Positions 29,483 through 37,585 of a stretch of DNA of 37,604 nt are shown in pieces. Numbering within the stretch: the first letter of the stretch is position 1; each line of letters starts with the position of its first letter. The stretch is taken from the NCBI GenBank assembly GCA_034429475.1, contig DAOUGD010000340.1, positions 1 through 37,604 on the forward strand, written 5' to 3'. The translations under genes were made by a program, and so were the position numbers. The notes under the pieces are model-generated. The model did not search any database. It was not told where the DNA came from and saw only the letters and a list, made by a program, of their open reading frames with translations. The DNA comes from JAKQHY01 sp034429475. Its GTDB lineage: Bacteria; Chloroflexota; Anaerolineae; B4-G1; SLSP01.

Positions 29483-30937
29483 GTGACTAACGCAGGAACG
29501 ATTTTGATTGTGGACGATCAGGAAATCGCGCGGAAGACGCTGGAAATGCTGCTGGACGAGGACGGCTACCAGTTGCATTTTGCCGAGAACGGGCCGGAGG
29601 CGTTGGCGCAGGCCGTGAAGCTGGTCCCTGACTTGATCCTGCTGGACGTGATGATGCCGGGGATGAGCGGGCTTGAGGTCTGCCAGAAGCTACGCGCCCA
29701 CAAGGTGCTGGCCGAGGTGCCGATCCTCATGCTGACGGCCCTGACCGACCGCGAATCGCGCCTGAAAGCGATAGCCGCCGGCGCCGACGATTTTGTCGTC
29801 AAGCCGTTTGACCGCGTGGAATTGAAAGTGCGCATCGAGGGCATCATGCGCCTGAATCGCTACCGGCGGCTGCTCGTCGAGCGCGTGCGCTTCCGCTGGG
29901 TGGTGGACAACGCCGAAGAGGGCTACCTCGTCGTCAGTGAGGAGGACCGCATCCTTTACGCCAACCCACGCGCCTGCTTCTACTTCGACTTGCCGGTGGA
30001 GAAGCCCGAGGACGTGCTGACCTCGTTTATGGCTTTAGCGCGCCGGCATTATCGCTGCGAGCCGTCGCTGGCGTGGGATACCTGGCCGCAGCCGCCGCCT
30101 ACCGGCGTGGTGCGCTACCTGGTGCGCCCGGAGACGCCGACCGCCCGGAGCTTCTGGCTGCAAGTGGACGTGCTGCATCTGCCCTCCGGGCCGGATATGG
30201 CCGGGATGGTGCGCGTGCGCGACGTGACCGACCGGATGAACACGCTGCGTGACATGCGCAGCTTCAACGCCAGCGTCACCCACAAGCTCTTGACGCCGTT
30301 GGTGCATATCGCGGGGAATCTGGATTTGCTGGCGAAATATTATCGGACGGAGATGGAGAATCCCGACGTTGCCGAGTTGTTTGAAGTGGCGCACGCCGGC
30401 AGCCAGCGCCTCCGTAAAGAGATCGCTCAGATCGTCCAATACACGCGCAACCTGCCGCTGCTGGCTACCGGCGGGGATGCGTTTGATATGGCAAACATCG
30501 CGGCGTTGGTGACGGCGGCCGCCGCCGAGTTGGAACTGCCGCCGGTGGCGGTTTTTTATACCGATTGCCCTGTGAGCCTGCGGACGGTGCTGCCGCGTCG
30601 CGCGATGGCCTTGATCGTGTCGGAATTGCTGGAAAATGCCAGAAAATTCCATCCACGGCGCGCGCCGCAAATCGAGGTGACGGTGGCGTGTGACGACGCC
30701 GCTTCGGTGACGCTGCGGGTGGCGGACGACGGCCTCACGCTGTCGCCGGAGCAGTTGGCGCAGGTCTGGACGCCCTACTATCAAGCGGAAAAACACTTCA
30801 CCGGCGAAGTCGCCGGGCTGGGCCTGGGCCTGACGATGGTTTCGACGTTGGTGTGGGGGGTGGGGGGCGATTGCTCTATCACCAACCGCACGCCGCCGCC
30901 GGGCGTCGTTGTGGAGTTGACCTTGCCCCGCGCTTGA
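29483..30937 (+). CDS. Receiver-PAS-histidine kinase hybrid with divergent H-box
   Basis: A soluble signalling protein of 484 residues from GTG at 29483 (GAGGAG at 29470-29475). The receiver (1-125) has D11-D12, D55 (LILLDVMMPGM) and K in FVVKPFD; a PAS-like domain (about 140-255) contains NAEEGYLVVSEEDRILYANP; HisKA carries H267 in ASVTHKLLTPLVHI, with K in place of the usual E after the His; HATPase_c has ELLENARKFHP, VADDGLTLS and GLGLGLTMVS. The second H-box residue and the DDGLT box (normally DxGxG) are altered, so kinase activity may be weak or the domain may act as a scaffold. No output domain is present. Confidence 0.9.
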   Translation: MTNAGTILIVDDQEIARKTLEMLLDEDGYQLHFAENGPEALAQAVKLVPDLILLDVMMPGMSGLEVCQKLRAHKVLAEVPILMLTALTDRESRLKAIAAGADDFVVKPFDRVELKVRIEGIMRLNRYRRLLVERVRFRWVVDNAEEGYLVVSEEDRILYANPRACFYFDLPVEKPEDVLTSFMALARRHYRCEPSLAWDTWPQPPPTGVVRYLVRPETPTARSFWLQVDVLHLPSGPDMAGMVRVRDVTDRMNTLRDMRSFNASVTHKLLTPLVHIAGNLDLLAKYYRTEMENPDVAELFEVAHAGSQRLRKEIAQIVQYTRNLPLLATGGDAFDMANIAALVTAAAAELELPPVAVFYTDCPVSLRTVLPRRAMALIVSELLENARKFHPRRAPQIEVTVACDDAASVTLRVADDGLTLSPEQLAQVWTPYYQAEKHFTGEVAGLGLGLTMVSTLVWGVGGDCSITNRTPPPGVVVELTLPRA

Positions 30938-30947
30938 AAAGAGGGGG

Positions 30948-30975
30948 TTTCACGCAAAGGCGCAAAGGCGCAAAG
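30948..30975 (+). repeat. Tandem repeat array J (9-bp units)
   Basis: TTTCACGCAAAGGCGCAAAG then GCGCAAAG, the same unit as arrays B and C, in the gap before the sulfatase gene. Single arm. Confidence 0.75.
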
Positions 30976-31000
30976 AGTTTTAATAAAAACAGGAATTATA

Positions 31001-32434
31001 ATGAACTTTGTTTTCTTTATCCCCGATGAATTACGCGCTGAAAGCGTGGCGTGTTACGGCCATCCGCTGGCGCAGACGCCGCACTTCGACCGGGTGGCGG
31101 ATGAGGGCGTGCGCTTTGACCAATGCCACGTTCAGCACACCGTCTGTTCTCCCTCGCGGTGCAGCCTGATGACGGGCTGGTATCCGCACACCGCCGGACA
31201 TCGCACGCTCTGGCACCTGCTGCGCCCGCACGAGCCGAGCCTGTTCCGCTATCTCAAGGAAGCCGGCTACCGCATCGAGTGGTACGGCAAAAACGACCTG
31301 TACAGCCAGGAATACTTCCCCGGCGTGGTGGACCACTTCGCGGACTTCGGCGGCGGGCACGCCGGGCCGAACGCCTTCGCGCCGGGCGTGCCGGGCTATT
31401 TCAGCTTCCTCCACGCGCCGTTTGAGGGCGGCCTGCACGAGACGGGCGACATGCGCTGCGTCCAGGCCGGCATTGACTTCCTGCGCGCGCAGCGCCCCGG
31501 CGACGCGCCCTTCGTGCTGTACCTGCCGCTATCTATGCCGCATCCGCCCTACGGCTGCCCGCAACCCTACCACGACATGATCAATCCGGCGGACATCCCG
31601 CCGCTGCGTCCCGCCGATCTGCCGGACAAGCCCGATTATTTCGACCTGATCCGGCAGTATCGCCATCTCGATCAAGTCCCCGCCGAGGTCTTTGCCAAAA
31701 TCCAGGCCGTCTACCTCGGTTCGGTCGGGTACGTGGACTGGATGCTCGGTCAACTGCTGGCCGCGCTGGATGAGACCGGGCTGGCGGACGACACCTGCCT
31801 CATCGTGACCAGCGATCATGGCGACTGGGCCGGCGACTACGGCCTGGTGGAAAAGTGGCCGAGCGCGCTCGACGACACGTTGACGCGCGTGCCGCTGATC
31901 ATCCGTGCGCCGGGGAGCCAGGCGGGGCACGTCATCAATGAGCCGGTGGAGTTCTTCGACCTCATGGCGACCGTGCTGGAACTGGCGGGCGTCGAGGCGC
32001 GGCACACGCACTTCGCGCAATCGCTCGCGGCGCAGCTTGGCGGCGCGCCCGGCGATCCCACGCGCGCCGTCTACGCCGAAGGCGGCTACGATCCGCACGA
32101 GCCGCACGCTTTCGAGGGGCGCGGCAACGCCGGCATCTTCCGCGACGCGACCAGTCTCTACTATCCCAAGGGTCTCCAGCAGCAGGAGCGCCCCGCCAGC
32201 GTCTGCCGCGCTGTGATGCTGCGCACCCTGGACTACAAACTCGTCCGCCGTCCGCTCGGCGTGAGTGAACTCTACGACCTGCGCGCCGACCCGCGTGAGC
32301 TGCGCAACGTCTACGCCGACCCGGCCTATGCCGTCACCCGCGCCCGGCTCGAAGCGCAGATGCTCGATTGGACCATCCGCACGGCAGACGTCGTGCCGGT
32401 GGATGAAGACCCGCGTGGGTTGCCGCCGCAGTAA
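31001..32434 (+). CDS. Arylsulfatase-like sulfatase/phosphodiesterase (cytoplasmic)
   Basis: A 477-residue alkaline-phosphatase superfamily sulfatase. The formylglycine motif is C49-S-P-S-R (HTVCSPSRCSLMTG), the Cys type that needs the FGE maturase. Metal residues are suggested by FFIPDELRAES (D9) and the late VTSDHGDWAGDYGLVEKWPS. The C-terminal part ends with the usual LYDLRADPRELRNVYADP. There is no signal peptide, so it acts inside the cell, probably on imported sulfated sugars. AGGA (30991-30994) supports the ATG. No FGE/anSME maturase is seen in the window. Alternative: phosphonate or phosphodiester hydrolase of the same fold. Confidence 0.93.
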   Translation: MNFVFFIPDELRAESVACYGHPLAQTPHFDRVADEGVRFDQCHVQHTVCSPSRCSLMTGWYPHTAGHRTLWHLLRPHEPSLFRYLKEAGYRIEWYGKNDLYSQEYFPGVVDHFADFGGGHAGPNAFAPGVPGYFSFLHAPFEGGLHETGDMRCVQAGIDFLRAQRPGDAPFVLYLPLSMPHPPYGCPQPYHDMINPADIPPLRPADLPDKPDYFDLIRQYRHLDQVPAEVFAKIQAVYLGSVGYVDWMLGQLLAALDETGLADDTCLIVTSDHGDWAGDYGLVEKWPSALDDTLTRVPLIIRAPGSQAGHVINEPVEFFDLMATVLELAGVEARHTHFAQSLAAQLGGAPGDPTRAVYAEGGYDPHEPHAFEGRGNAGIFRDATSLYYPKGLQQQERPASVCRAVMLRTLDYKLVRRPLGVSELYDLRADPRELRNVYADPAYAVTRARLEAQMLDWTIRTADVVPVDEDPRGLPPQ

Positions 32435-32463
32435 AGCGCGCGCCGGTGATTCCATCAAGATTC

Positions 32464-32512
32464 ATCAACGGATTCAACGGATTAAACGGATTCTTGATCC
32501 TATCATTCCGTA
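32464..32512 (+). repeat. Tandem repeat array K (9-bp units)
   Basis: AACGGATTC, AACGGATTA, AACGGATTC (32467-32493) with a partly complementary GATCC...ATTCCGT segment after them. It ends about 30 bases before the PII-like gene. Confidence 0.7.
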
Positions 32513-32540
32513 AATCCTGTTATTTCTGCGGAGGAAAGCT

Positions 32541-32909
32541 ATGCCCTATATGGTAATGTTGATTGTAGACAGTCTCGAGCAGTCCGATAAGGTGCTGGCC
32601 GCCTGGAAGTGTATTCACGTGGATGACATTGTCCTGCTGGACAGCACGTGCTTCCACCGGCTCAGCAAGGAGCGCCCGCACATCCCGATGCGCTTCATGT
32701 TCGAGAATCTGAGCGACCGCCATCGCCAATGCACCGTCACCATGCTGGGACTGGCGCCCGACGAGGCGACCGTGCAGCAATGCCTGGTGCAGGCCGAAAG
32801 CGTCCTCGGCGACCTGGACGCCGCCGAGAATGCCGCTTTTGCTGCCTGGCCGCTGCCAATCACGAAGGGCTTCACCAAACATCCCCAGGGAAAGGTGTGT
32901 GACCAATGA
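32541..32909 (+). CDS. PII-like/ferredoxin-fold regulatory protein
   Basis: A 122-residue protein that I assign tentatively to the PII-like superfamily: the start MPYMVMLIVDSLEQSDKVLA, then a helix and VDDIVLLDSTCFHRL, matches the beta-alpha-beta entry of PII-like proteins in which a membrane or transport partner is regulated. The T-loop region is short and no uridylylation Tyr is seen. GGAGGA (32530-32535) supports the ATG. The gene overlaps the next, a Na+/Ca2+ exchanger, by 4 bases (ATGA), so the two are translationally coupled, which favours a regulatory subunit of that transporter. Ligand unknown. Confidence 0.6.
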   Translation: MPYMVMLIVDSLEQSDKVLAAWKCIHVDDIVLLDSTCFHRLSKERPHIPMRFMFENLSDRHRQCTVTMLGLAPDEATVQQCLVQAESVLGDLDAAENAAFAAWPLPITKGFTKHPQGKVCDQ

Positions 32910-33901
32910 TCTGGGTACAGTTTATCGTTAGCGCCCTTATCATTGTCGTCACCGCGGTCAAGCTCGCGGATTATGGCGATGCGATTGCCTACCGCACCAA
33001 GCTCGGCGGGATGTTCATCGGCGCGCTGCTCATCGCCAGCGCCACGTCGCTCCCGGAGTTGCTGACGATGATCAACGCCATCCAACAGCAGCACATTGAC
33101 TTGACGGCGGGCGATCTGTTTGGCAGCAGCATGTTTAACATGCTGTTGTTGGGCATCCTGGATATGCTGTTCTATAAGAATCGTATCCTGCGCCGCGTCG
33201 CCCTCAAACACGCGCTCACCGCCAGCCTGGCCGTCATGCTGATGGGGATGGCGGTCTTCTTCCTGTTAGCTAACCTGCACCTCACTATCGGCTGGATCGG
33301 CCTGGACAGCCTGTTGATGATGGTCGTGTATGTGGTGGGCGTGTGGCTGCTGCGGTCGAATCCTACGTCCGGCGCAGCCGAGGCGCCCCATACCACCGAA
33401 GAAGACGCTGCTGGCGTTCCTTCGTTGCGCAAAGCCATTATAGGTTTTGCCCTGGCCTCCCTCGTTCTGATCCTGGTGACGCCGTGGATGGTGCGCAGCG
33501 GCTCCGCGATTGCCGAAATCACCGGCTTGGGCACCGGCTTTGTGGGGATGATCTTGATCGCGTTTGTCACTTCCTTGCCGGAACTGGTTTCGATGATCGC
33601 CGCCGCGCGCATCGGCGCGTATGATATGGCGGTGGGCAACCTCTTCGGCAGCAACGTCTTCAACATGTTCACCCTGGCTTTTGCGGATGTTATTTACACG
33701 CAGGGCAGTTTCCTCGGCGCGATCAGCCCTGCCTTCGCCCTCGCCGGCCTGTTAGCAATCTTGATGACCACCCTGGCGCTCATCGGCAACCTGGCGCAGG
33801 TTGAGCGCCGTATCTGGATCGTCGAACTTGACGCGCTGCTGCTCGTCGTGATCTACATCGCCGGCATGTATTTGCTCTATCTGCGTGGTATCGGGGGATA
33901 A
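32906..33901 (+). CDS. CaCA-family Na+/Ca2+ exchanger-like antiporter
   Basis: A 331-residue inner-membrane cation antiporter. The two inverted alpha-repeats are clear: GGMFIGALLIASATSLPELL with GDLFGSSMFNM (about 34-80) and GTGFVGMILIAFVTSLPELV with GNLFGSNVFNM (about 208-255). The central acidic TSLPE motif of ion binding is intact in both halves. Between them lies an acidic cytoplasmic loop (about 152-170, EAPHTTEEDAAG), shorter than eukaryotic calcium-binding loops. About ten TM helices. Calcium or another cation; direction not known. Confidence 0.94.
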   Translation: MIWVQFIVSALIIVVTAVKLADYGDAIAYRTKLGGMFIGALLIASATSLPELLTMINAIQQQHIDLTAGDLFGSSMFNMLLLGILDMLFYKNRILRRVALKHALTASLAVMLMGMAVFFLLANLHLTIGWIGLDSLLMMVVYVVGVWLLRSNPTSGAAEAPHTTEEDAAGVPSLRKAIIGFALASLVLILVTPWMVRSGSAIAEITGLGTGFVGMILIAFVTSLPELVSMIAAARIGAYDMAVGNLFGSNVFNMFTLAFADVIYTQGSFLGAISPAFALAGLLAILMTTLALIGNLAQVERRIWIVELDALLLVVIYIAGMYLLYLRGIGG

Positions 33902-33907
33902 GGCATC

Positions 33908-33969
33908 GGTAGACAGTAGACGGCAGACAGCCTACGGGCCTGTCTACCGTCTACCGTCTACCGTCTACC
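33908..33969. repeat. Heptad tandem repeat array L with inverted arms
   Basis: GGTAGACAGTAGACGG-type units (33908-33930) and CTGTCTACCGTCTACC-type units (33940-33969). 21 of 23 bases of the left arm pair with 33940-33962; the loop is 9 bases. It ends about 27 bases before the ribosome site of the flavin oxidoreductase. Confidence 0.9.
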
Positions 33970-34006
33970 CTCTTTTGAATTATCCATTTTAGAAAAAGGA
34001 GACACG

Positions 34007-36007
34007 ATGTTCAAACACTTAACGCAACCCATTCAAATCGGCAGTCTGAAACTCAAAAACCGCATGGTGCAGCCCGGCATGGGCACGAATCTGGCGGCGG
34101 CGGACGGGACGGTGTCCGACAGTATCGCCGATTACTATGCCACACGCGCGCACGGCGGCGTCGGCCTGATCATCACCGAGGTCTGCAGCCCGGAACCGTG
34201 CGGGCGCGTCATCCCCGGCGAGCTGGAGATTTCGAGCTACGGCTTCATCCCCGGCCTGTCGCGGCTGGCGACGGGCGCGCACGCCGGCGGCGCGAAGATC
34301 GCGCTGCAACTGGCGCACGGCGGCTGCTTCGCCAGCGAATCCGTCACCGGCAAGCAGCCCATCAGCCCGTCGGGCGTCGCCACGGCGTTGCTGCCCGACG
34401 ACCGGCCCCGCGTGTTGACGGTGGACGAGATCAAGGCGCTCATCGAGGCCTACGGGCAGGCGGCGCGGCGCGCGCGCATTGCCGGATTTGACGCGGTGGA
34501 AGTTCACGGCGCGCACGGCTACATGCCGCTACAATTTCTCTCCGGTTACACCAACCGCCGCGATGACGAGTACGGCGGCAGCTTCGAGAAGCGGGCGCGC
34601 TTCGGGTTGGAGGTCATCCAGGCTATCAAGCGGCTGGCCGGGGCGGACTTCCCCGTCATCTACCGCCTTTCCGCCGAGGAGGACGCGCCGGGCGGTGTGA
34701 CGCTCGACGAGGCGGTGGCGTTTGCGAAGCTGGCGCAGGCCGCCGGGGCCGACGCCATGCACATCAGCGTGGGGACGTGGGATTCGCGCACGGCGGCGTA
34801 CTTCGGCGTGTTGCAGGGTACGGTGGATCCGCAGGGCAAGCGGTTGAGCGAGGGCGTCGCCATTGGGATGTGGGTGCCGGCGCTCTACGTGCCGCGCGGC
34901 AACCTTATCCCGCTGGCGGCGGCGGTGAAGCAGGCTGTGACGATCCCTGTGATCGCCGTGTGCGGCATCTCGCCGGAGATGGCGGAAGAGGTGATCGCGA
35001 CGGGCAAGGCCGACCTGGTGGCGATTGGGCGGCAGGCCATCGCGGACCCGGAGTACCCCAACAAGGTGCTGGCGGGCAGGCCGGAGGAAATCCGCCGCTG
35101 CGTGCGCTGCAACGAGTGCCTGGCCTCGGTGAACAGCTATCGGGGCTTCGATTGCGCCGTCAACGCGCAGGCGGCGAAGGAGCACGAGATGTATAGCCAT
35201 CTCATCCCGGCGGGGACGCCGCGCCGCGTGATGGTGGTGGGCGGCGGCCCGGCGGGGATGGAGGCGGCGCGCGTCGCGGCGTTGCGCGGGCACACGGTCA
35301 CGCTCTACGAGCGCGGCGCGGACCTGGGCGGGATGCTGCGCTACGCCGGGCATCCCGAATTCAAGAAGGACTACCGCGACTTCCTGGCCTGGCAGATCGC
35401 CGAGTTGGGGCGGCAAGGGGTCACGGTGAAGACCGGCGTGACGGTGACGCACGATCTCGTGCAGGCGGAAGCGCCGGACGTGGTCATCGTGGCGACGGGC
35501 GCGCGGCCGGCGCCGCCGCCCATCGAGGGCGCGGATGCGGCGGGTATCTACGGCGCGCTGGACGTGCTCGACGGGCGCATCCCGGCGGGGAAGCGCGTGG
35601 TGGTCTGTGGCGCGGGGATGATCGGCGTTGAGATCGCCATGTTCCTGGCAGAGCAGCACGGCAAGCAGGTGACGCTGGTGGATCAACTGCCGGAAATCGC
35701 GCCCGAAATGGAAATTTTCACCCGCTGGACGGTCAGGGGGCGGTTGGCGGAGGACGGCGTCGCGGTCAAACTGAACCACTGCATCGAGTGCGTCATGCCC
35801 GACAGCGTGAGCTGCGCCTGCGGCGCGGACTCGGCCACGGTGGAGGGCGACGCGGTCGTGCTGGCGCTCGGCATGAAGTCCGATACGACGCTGCTGGACG
35901 CGCTGGCCGGGCTGCCGGTGGAAGTGATCGCCGTGGGCGACGCCGTCAAGCCGCGCAAGGTGATGCAGGCCGTCCACGAGGGTTTCCACGCCGGGCGACG
36001 GATTTAG
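34007..36007 (+). CDS. NADH:flavin oxidoreductase of the 2,4-dienoyl-CoA reductase/enoate reductase type
   Basis: A 666-residue flavo-iron-sulfur enzyme. The N-terminal FMN TIM barrel (1-360) has the old-yellow-enzyme motifs KNRMVQPGMG, LQLAHGG, EVHGAHGYMPLQFLSGYTNR and RDDEYGGS. A [4Fe-4S] site follows: C365, C368, C371 and C383 (RRCVRCNECLASV), a CX2CX2C spacing nearer trimethylamine dehydrogenase than DCR. The FAD/NAD domain (about 400-666) has VMVVGGGPAGMEAARVAALR and later VVVCGAGMIGVEIAMFLAE. It could reduce enoates, dienoyl-CoA or aromatic substrates, or demethylate; not determinable. AAGGAG precedes the ATG. Confidence 0.93.
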   Translation: MFKHLTQPIQIGSLKLKNRMVQPGMGTNLAAADGTVSDSIADYYATRAHGGVGLIITEVCSPEPCGRVIPGELEISSYGFIPGLSRLATGAHAGGAKIALQLAHGGCFASESVTGKQPISPSGVATALLPDDRPRVLTVDEIKALIEAYGQAARRARIAGFDAVEVHGAHGYMPLQFLSGYTNRRDDEYGGSFEKRARFGLEVIQAIKRLAGADFPVIYRLSAEEDAPGGVTLDEAVAFAKLAQAAGADAMHISVGTWDSRTAAYFGVLQGTVDPQGKRLSEGVAIGMWVPALYVPRGNLIPLAAAVKQAVTIPVIAVCGISPEMAEEVIATGKADLVAIGRQAIADPEYPNKVLAGRPEEIRRCVRCNECLASVNSYRGFDCAVNAQAAKEHEMYSHLIPAGTPRRVMVVGGGPAGMEAARVAALRGHTVTLYERGADLGGMLRYAGHPEFKKDYRDFLAWQIAELGRQGVTVKTGVTVTHDLVQAEAPDVVIVATGARPAPPPIEGADAAGIYGALDVLDGRIPAGKRVVVCGAGMIGVEIAMFLAEQHGKQVTLVDQLPEIAPEMEIFTRWTVRGRLAEDGVAVKLNHCIECVMPDSVSCACGADSATVEGDAVVLALGMKSDTTLLDALAGLPVEVIAVGDAVKPRKVMQAVHEGFHAGRRI

Positions 36008-36024
36008 TTGTTGACGGATAAAGG

Positions 36025-36068
36025 GGTGTTTTCGCGGGCGACGTGCCACCCGTGAAAACACCTTTTTG
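36025..36068 (+). terminator. Rho-independent terminator
   Basis: A 14-bp stem (36025-36038 with 36049-36062, GGTGTTTTC against GAAAACACC outside, one G-T pair) with a 10-base loop is followed by TTTTTG, 18 bases after the oxidoreductase stop codon. Confidence 0.8.
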
Positions 36069-36103
36069 TTTGCCGCTCGAGCGGCTTGTATAGGGAGAGT
36101 GGA

Positions 36104-37561
36104 ATGTCAGAGCACAAGGTCGAGCGTTGGGATATGTTTGAAGTGGCGTTGGCCGGGCCGGCGGACGGGAATCCGTTCCTGGACGTCATCTTCGGTGCGA
36201 AATTCGCTTACAAGCATCGCGTCATAGATGTGGATGGCTTCTATGACGGTGGCGGGGTGTACCGGGTGCGCTTTATGCCGGATATGGAAGGCGAATGGAC
36301 GTACACGACGCGCAGCAACGTCGCGGCGTTGGATGGACAGACGGGCGCGTTCACCTGCACCCCAGCATCAGCAGGCAATCACGGCCCGGTGCGCGTGCGC
36401 GACACGTTCCACTTTGCCTACGCGGATGGGACGCCGCACTTTTCCGTCGGCACGACGTGTTACGTGTGGAATCATCAGGGCGATGCGCTGGAGATGCAGA
36501 CGTTGGCGACGCTTACGACCGCGCCCTTCAACAAGCTGCGGATGTGCGTCTTCCCCAAGCACTACACTTTCAACCACAACGAGCCGGAATATCACGCTTT
36601 CGAGAAACTCCCCTCGCCCTCTGGGAGAGTGGCCGGGGGTGAGGCCTGGGATTTCACCCGCTTCAATCCGGCCTTCTTCCGTCACCTGGAACGGCGCGTG
36701 GGCGACTTGCGCGCGCTGGGCATCGAGGCGGACATCATCCTGTTTCACCCCTACGACCGCTGGGGCTACAGCACGATGCCCGCCGACGCCGACGACCGCT
36801 ATTTGCGTTACGTCGTGGCGCGGCTGGCGGCCTACCGCAATGTCTGGTGGTCGCTGGCGAACGAGTACGACTTGATGCCGGCCAAGACGATGGCGGACTG
36901 GGATCGCTTCTTCCAGATCGTGCAGGAGAGCGACCCATACCAGCATCTGCGCTCCGTCCACAACTGCATCACGTTTTACGATCACGCCAAGCCTTGGGTG
37001 ACGCATTGCAGCATCCAGCGCGCCGGCTTGACGCAGGTGAGCGAGTGGCGGCGGTTGTACCGGAAGCCGGTGGTGGTGGACGAGTGCTGCTACGAGGGTA
37101 ACATCCCGCACAACTGGGGCAACATCACCGCCGAGGAGATGACGCACCGCTTCTGGGAGGGCTTCTCGCGCGGCGGGTACGTCGGGCATGGGGAAACCTA
37201 CGTCCATCCGCAGGACATCCTGTGGTGGTCGAAGGGGGGCGTGCTGCACGGCGAAAGCCCGGCGCGCATCGCGTTCCTGCGGCGGATTATGGAGGCCGGT
37301 CCCGCCATTGACCCGCGCGGCGCACACTGGGACCTCAACCAGTCCGGCAGCGCGGACGACGCCTACCGGCTCATCTACTTTGGCCTCAATCGCCCGGCGT
37401 ACAAAGACCTCGAATTGCCTGCCGAGGGTGCGTACACCATCGAAGTCATTGATACGTGGCAGATGACGATCACGCAGCTGGCGGGGACATTCTCCGGCAA
37501 GTGCCGTGTGACGCTGCCGGGCAAGCCGTATCTCGCGCTGCGGATACGCCGGCAGGAGTAG
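36104..37561 (+). CDS. Apiosidase-like glycoside hydrolase (DUF5060/DUF4038 type, GH140-like)
   Basis: A 485-residue hydrolase without signal peptide. An N-terminal beta-sandwich of DUF5060 type (VERWDMFEVALAGPADGNPF, 1-95) precedes a (beta/alpha)8 barrel. Acid/base and nucleophile candidates are E254 (WWSLANEYD) and E327 (VVVDECCYEG), both at barrel strand ends as in GH-A clan enzymes. The C-terminal sandwich (about 420-485) closes the protein. GGGAGAG (36093-36099) fixes the ATG at 36104; the open frame extends six codons further. Residues about 169-181 (SPSGRVAGGEA) are encoded by a REP-like palindrome and appear to be an insertion in a surface loop. Likely acts on plant cell-wall oligosaccharides in the cytoplasm. 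Confidence 0.87.
   Translation: MSEHKVERWDMFEVALAGPADGNPFLDVIFGAKFAYKHRVIDVDGFYDGGGVYRVRFMPDMEGEWTYTTRSNVAALDGQTGAFTCTPASAGNHGPVRVRDTFHFAYADGTPHFSVGTTCYVWNHQGDALEMQTLATLTTAPFNKLRMCVFPKHYTFNHNEPEYHAFEKLPSPSGRVAGGEAWDFTRFNPAFFRHLERRVGDLRALGIEADIILFHPYDRWGYSTMPADADDRYLRYVVARLAAYRNVWWSLANEYDLMPAKTMADWDRFFQIVQESDPYQHLRSVHNCITFYDHAKPWVTHCSIQRAGLTQVSEWRRLYRKPVVVDECCYEGNIPHNWGNITAEEMTHRFWEGFSRGGYVGHGETYVHPQDILWWSKGGVLHGESPARIAFLRRIMEAGPAIDPRGAHWDLNQSGSADDAYRLIYFGLNRPAYKDLELPAEGAYTIEVIDTWQMTITQLAGTFSGKCRVTLPGKPYLALRIRRQE
36608..36647 (+). repeat. REP-like palindrome inside the glycoside hydrolase gene
   Basis: CCCTCGCCCTCTGGGAGAG followed by a GGCCGGGGGTGAGG segment matches the look of a widely dispersed bacterial palindromic repeat, and is read in frame as PSPSGRVAGGEA. 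Confidence 0.5.
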
Positions 37562-37585
37562 GGAGAGAGCGCGAAAGCGCAAGAG

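Noticed and set aside
34529..36061. 510-codon minus-strand open frame opposite the flavin oxidoreductase
   Set aside because: Antisense shadow with Arg/His-rich composition; the plus-strand gene has full family motifs.
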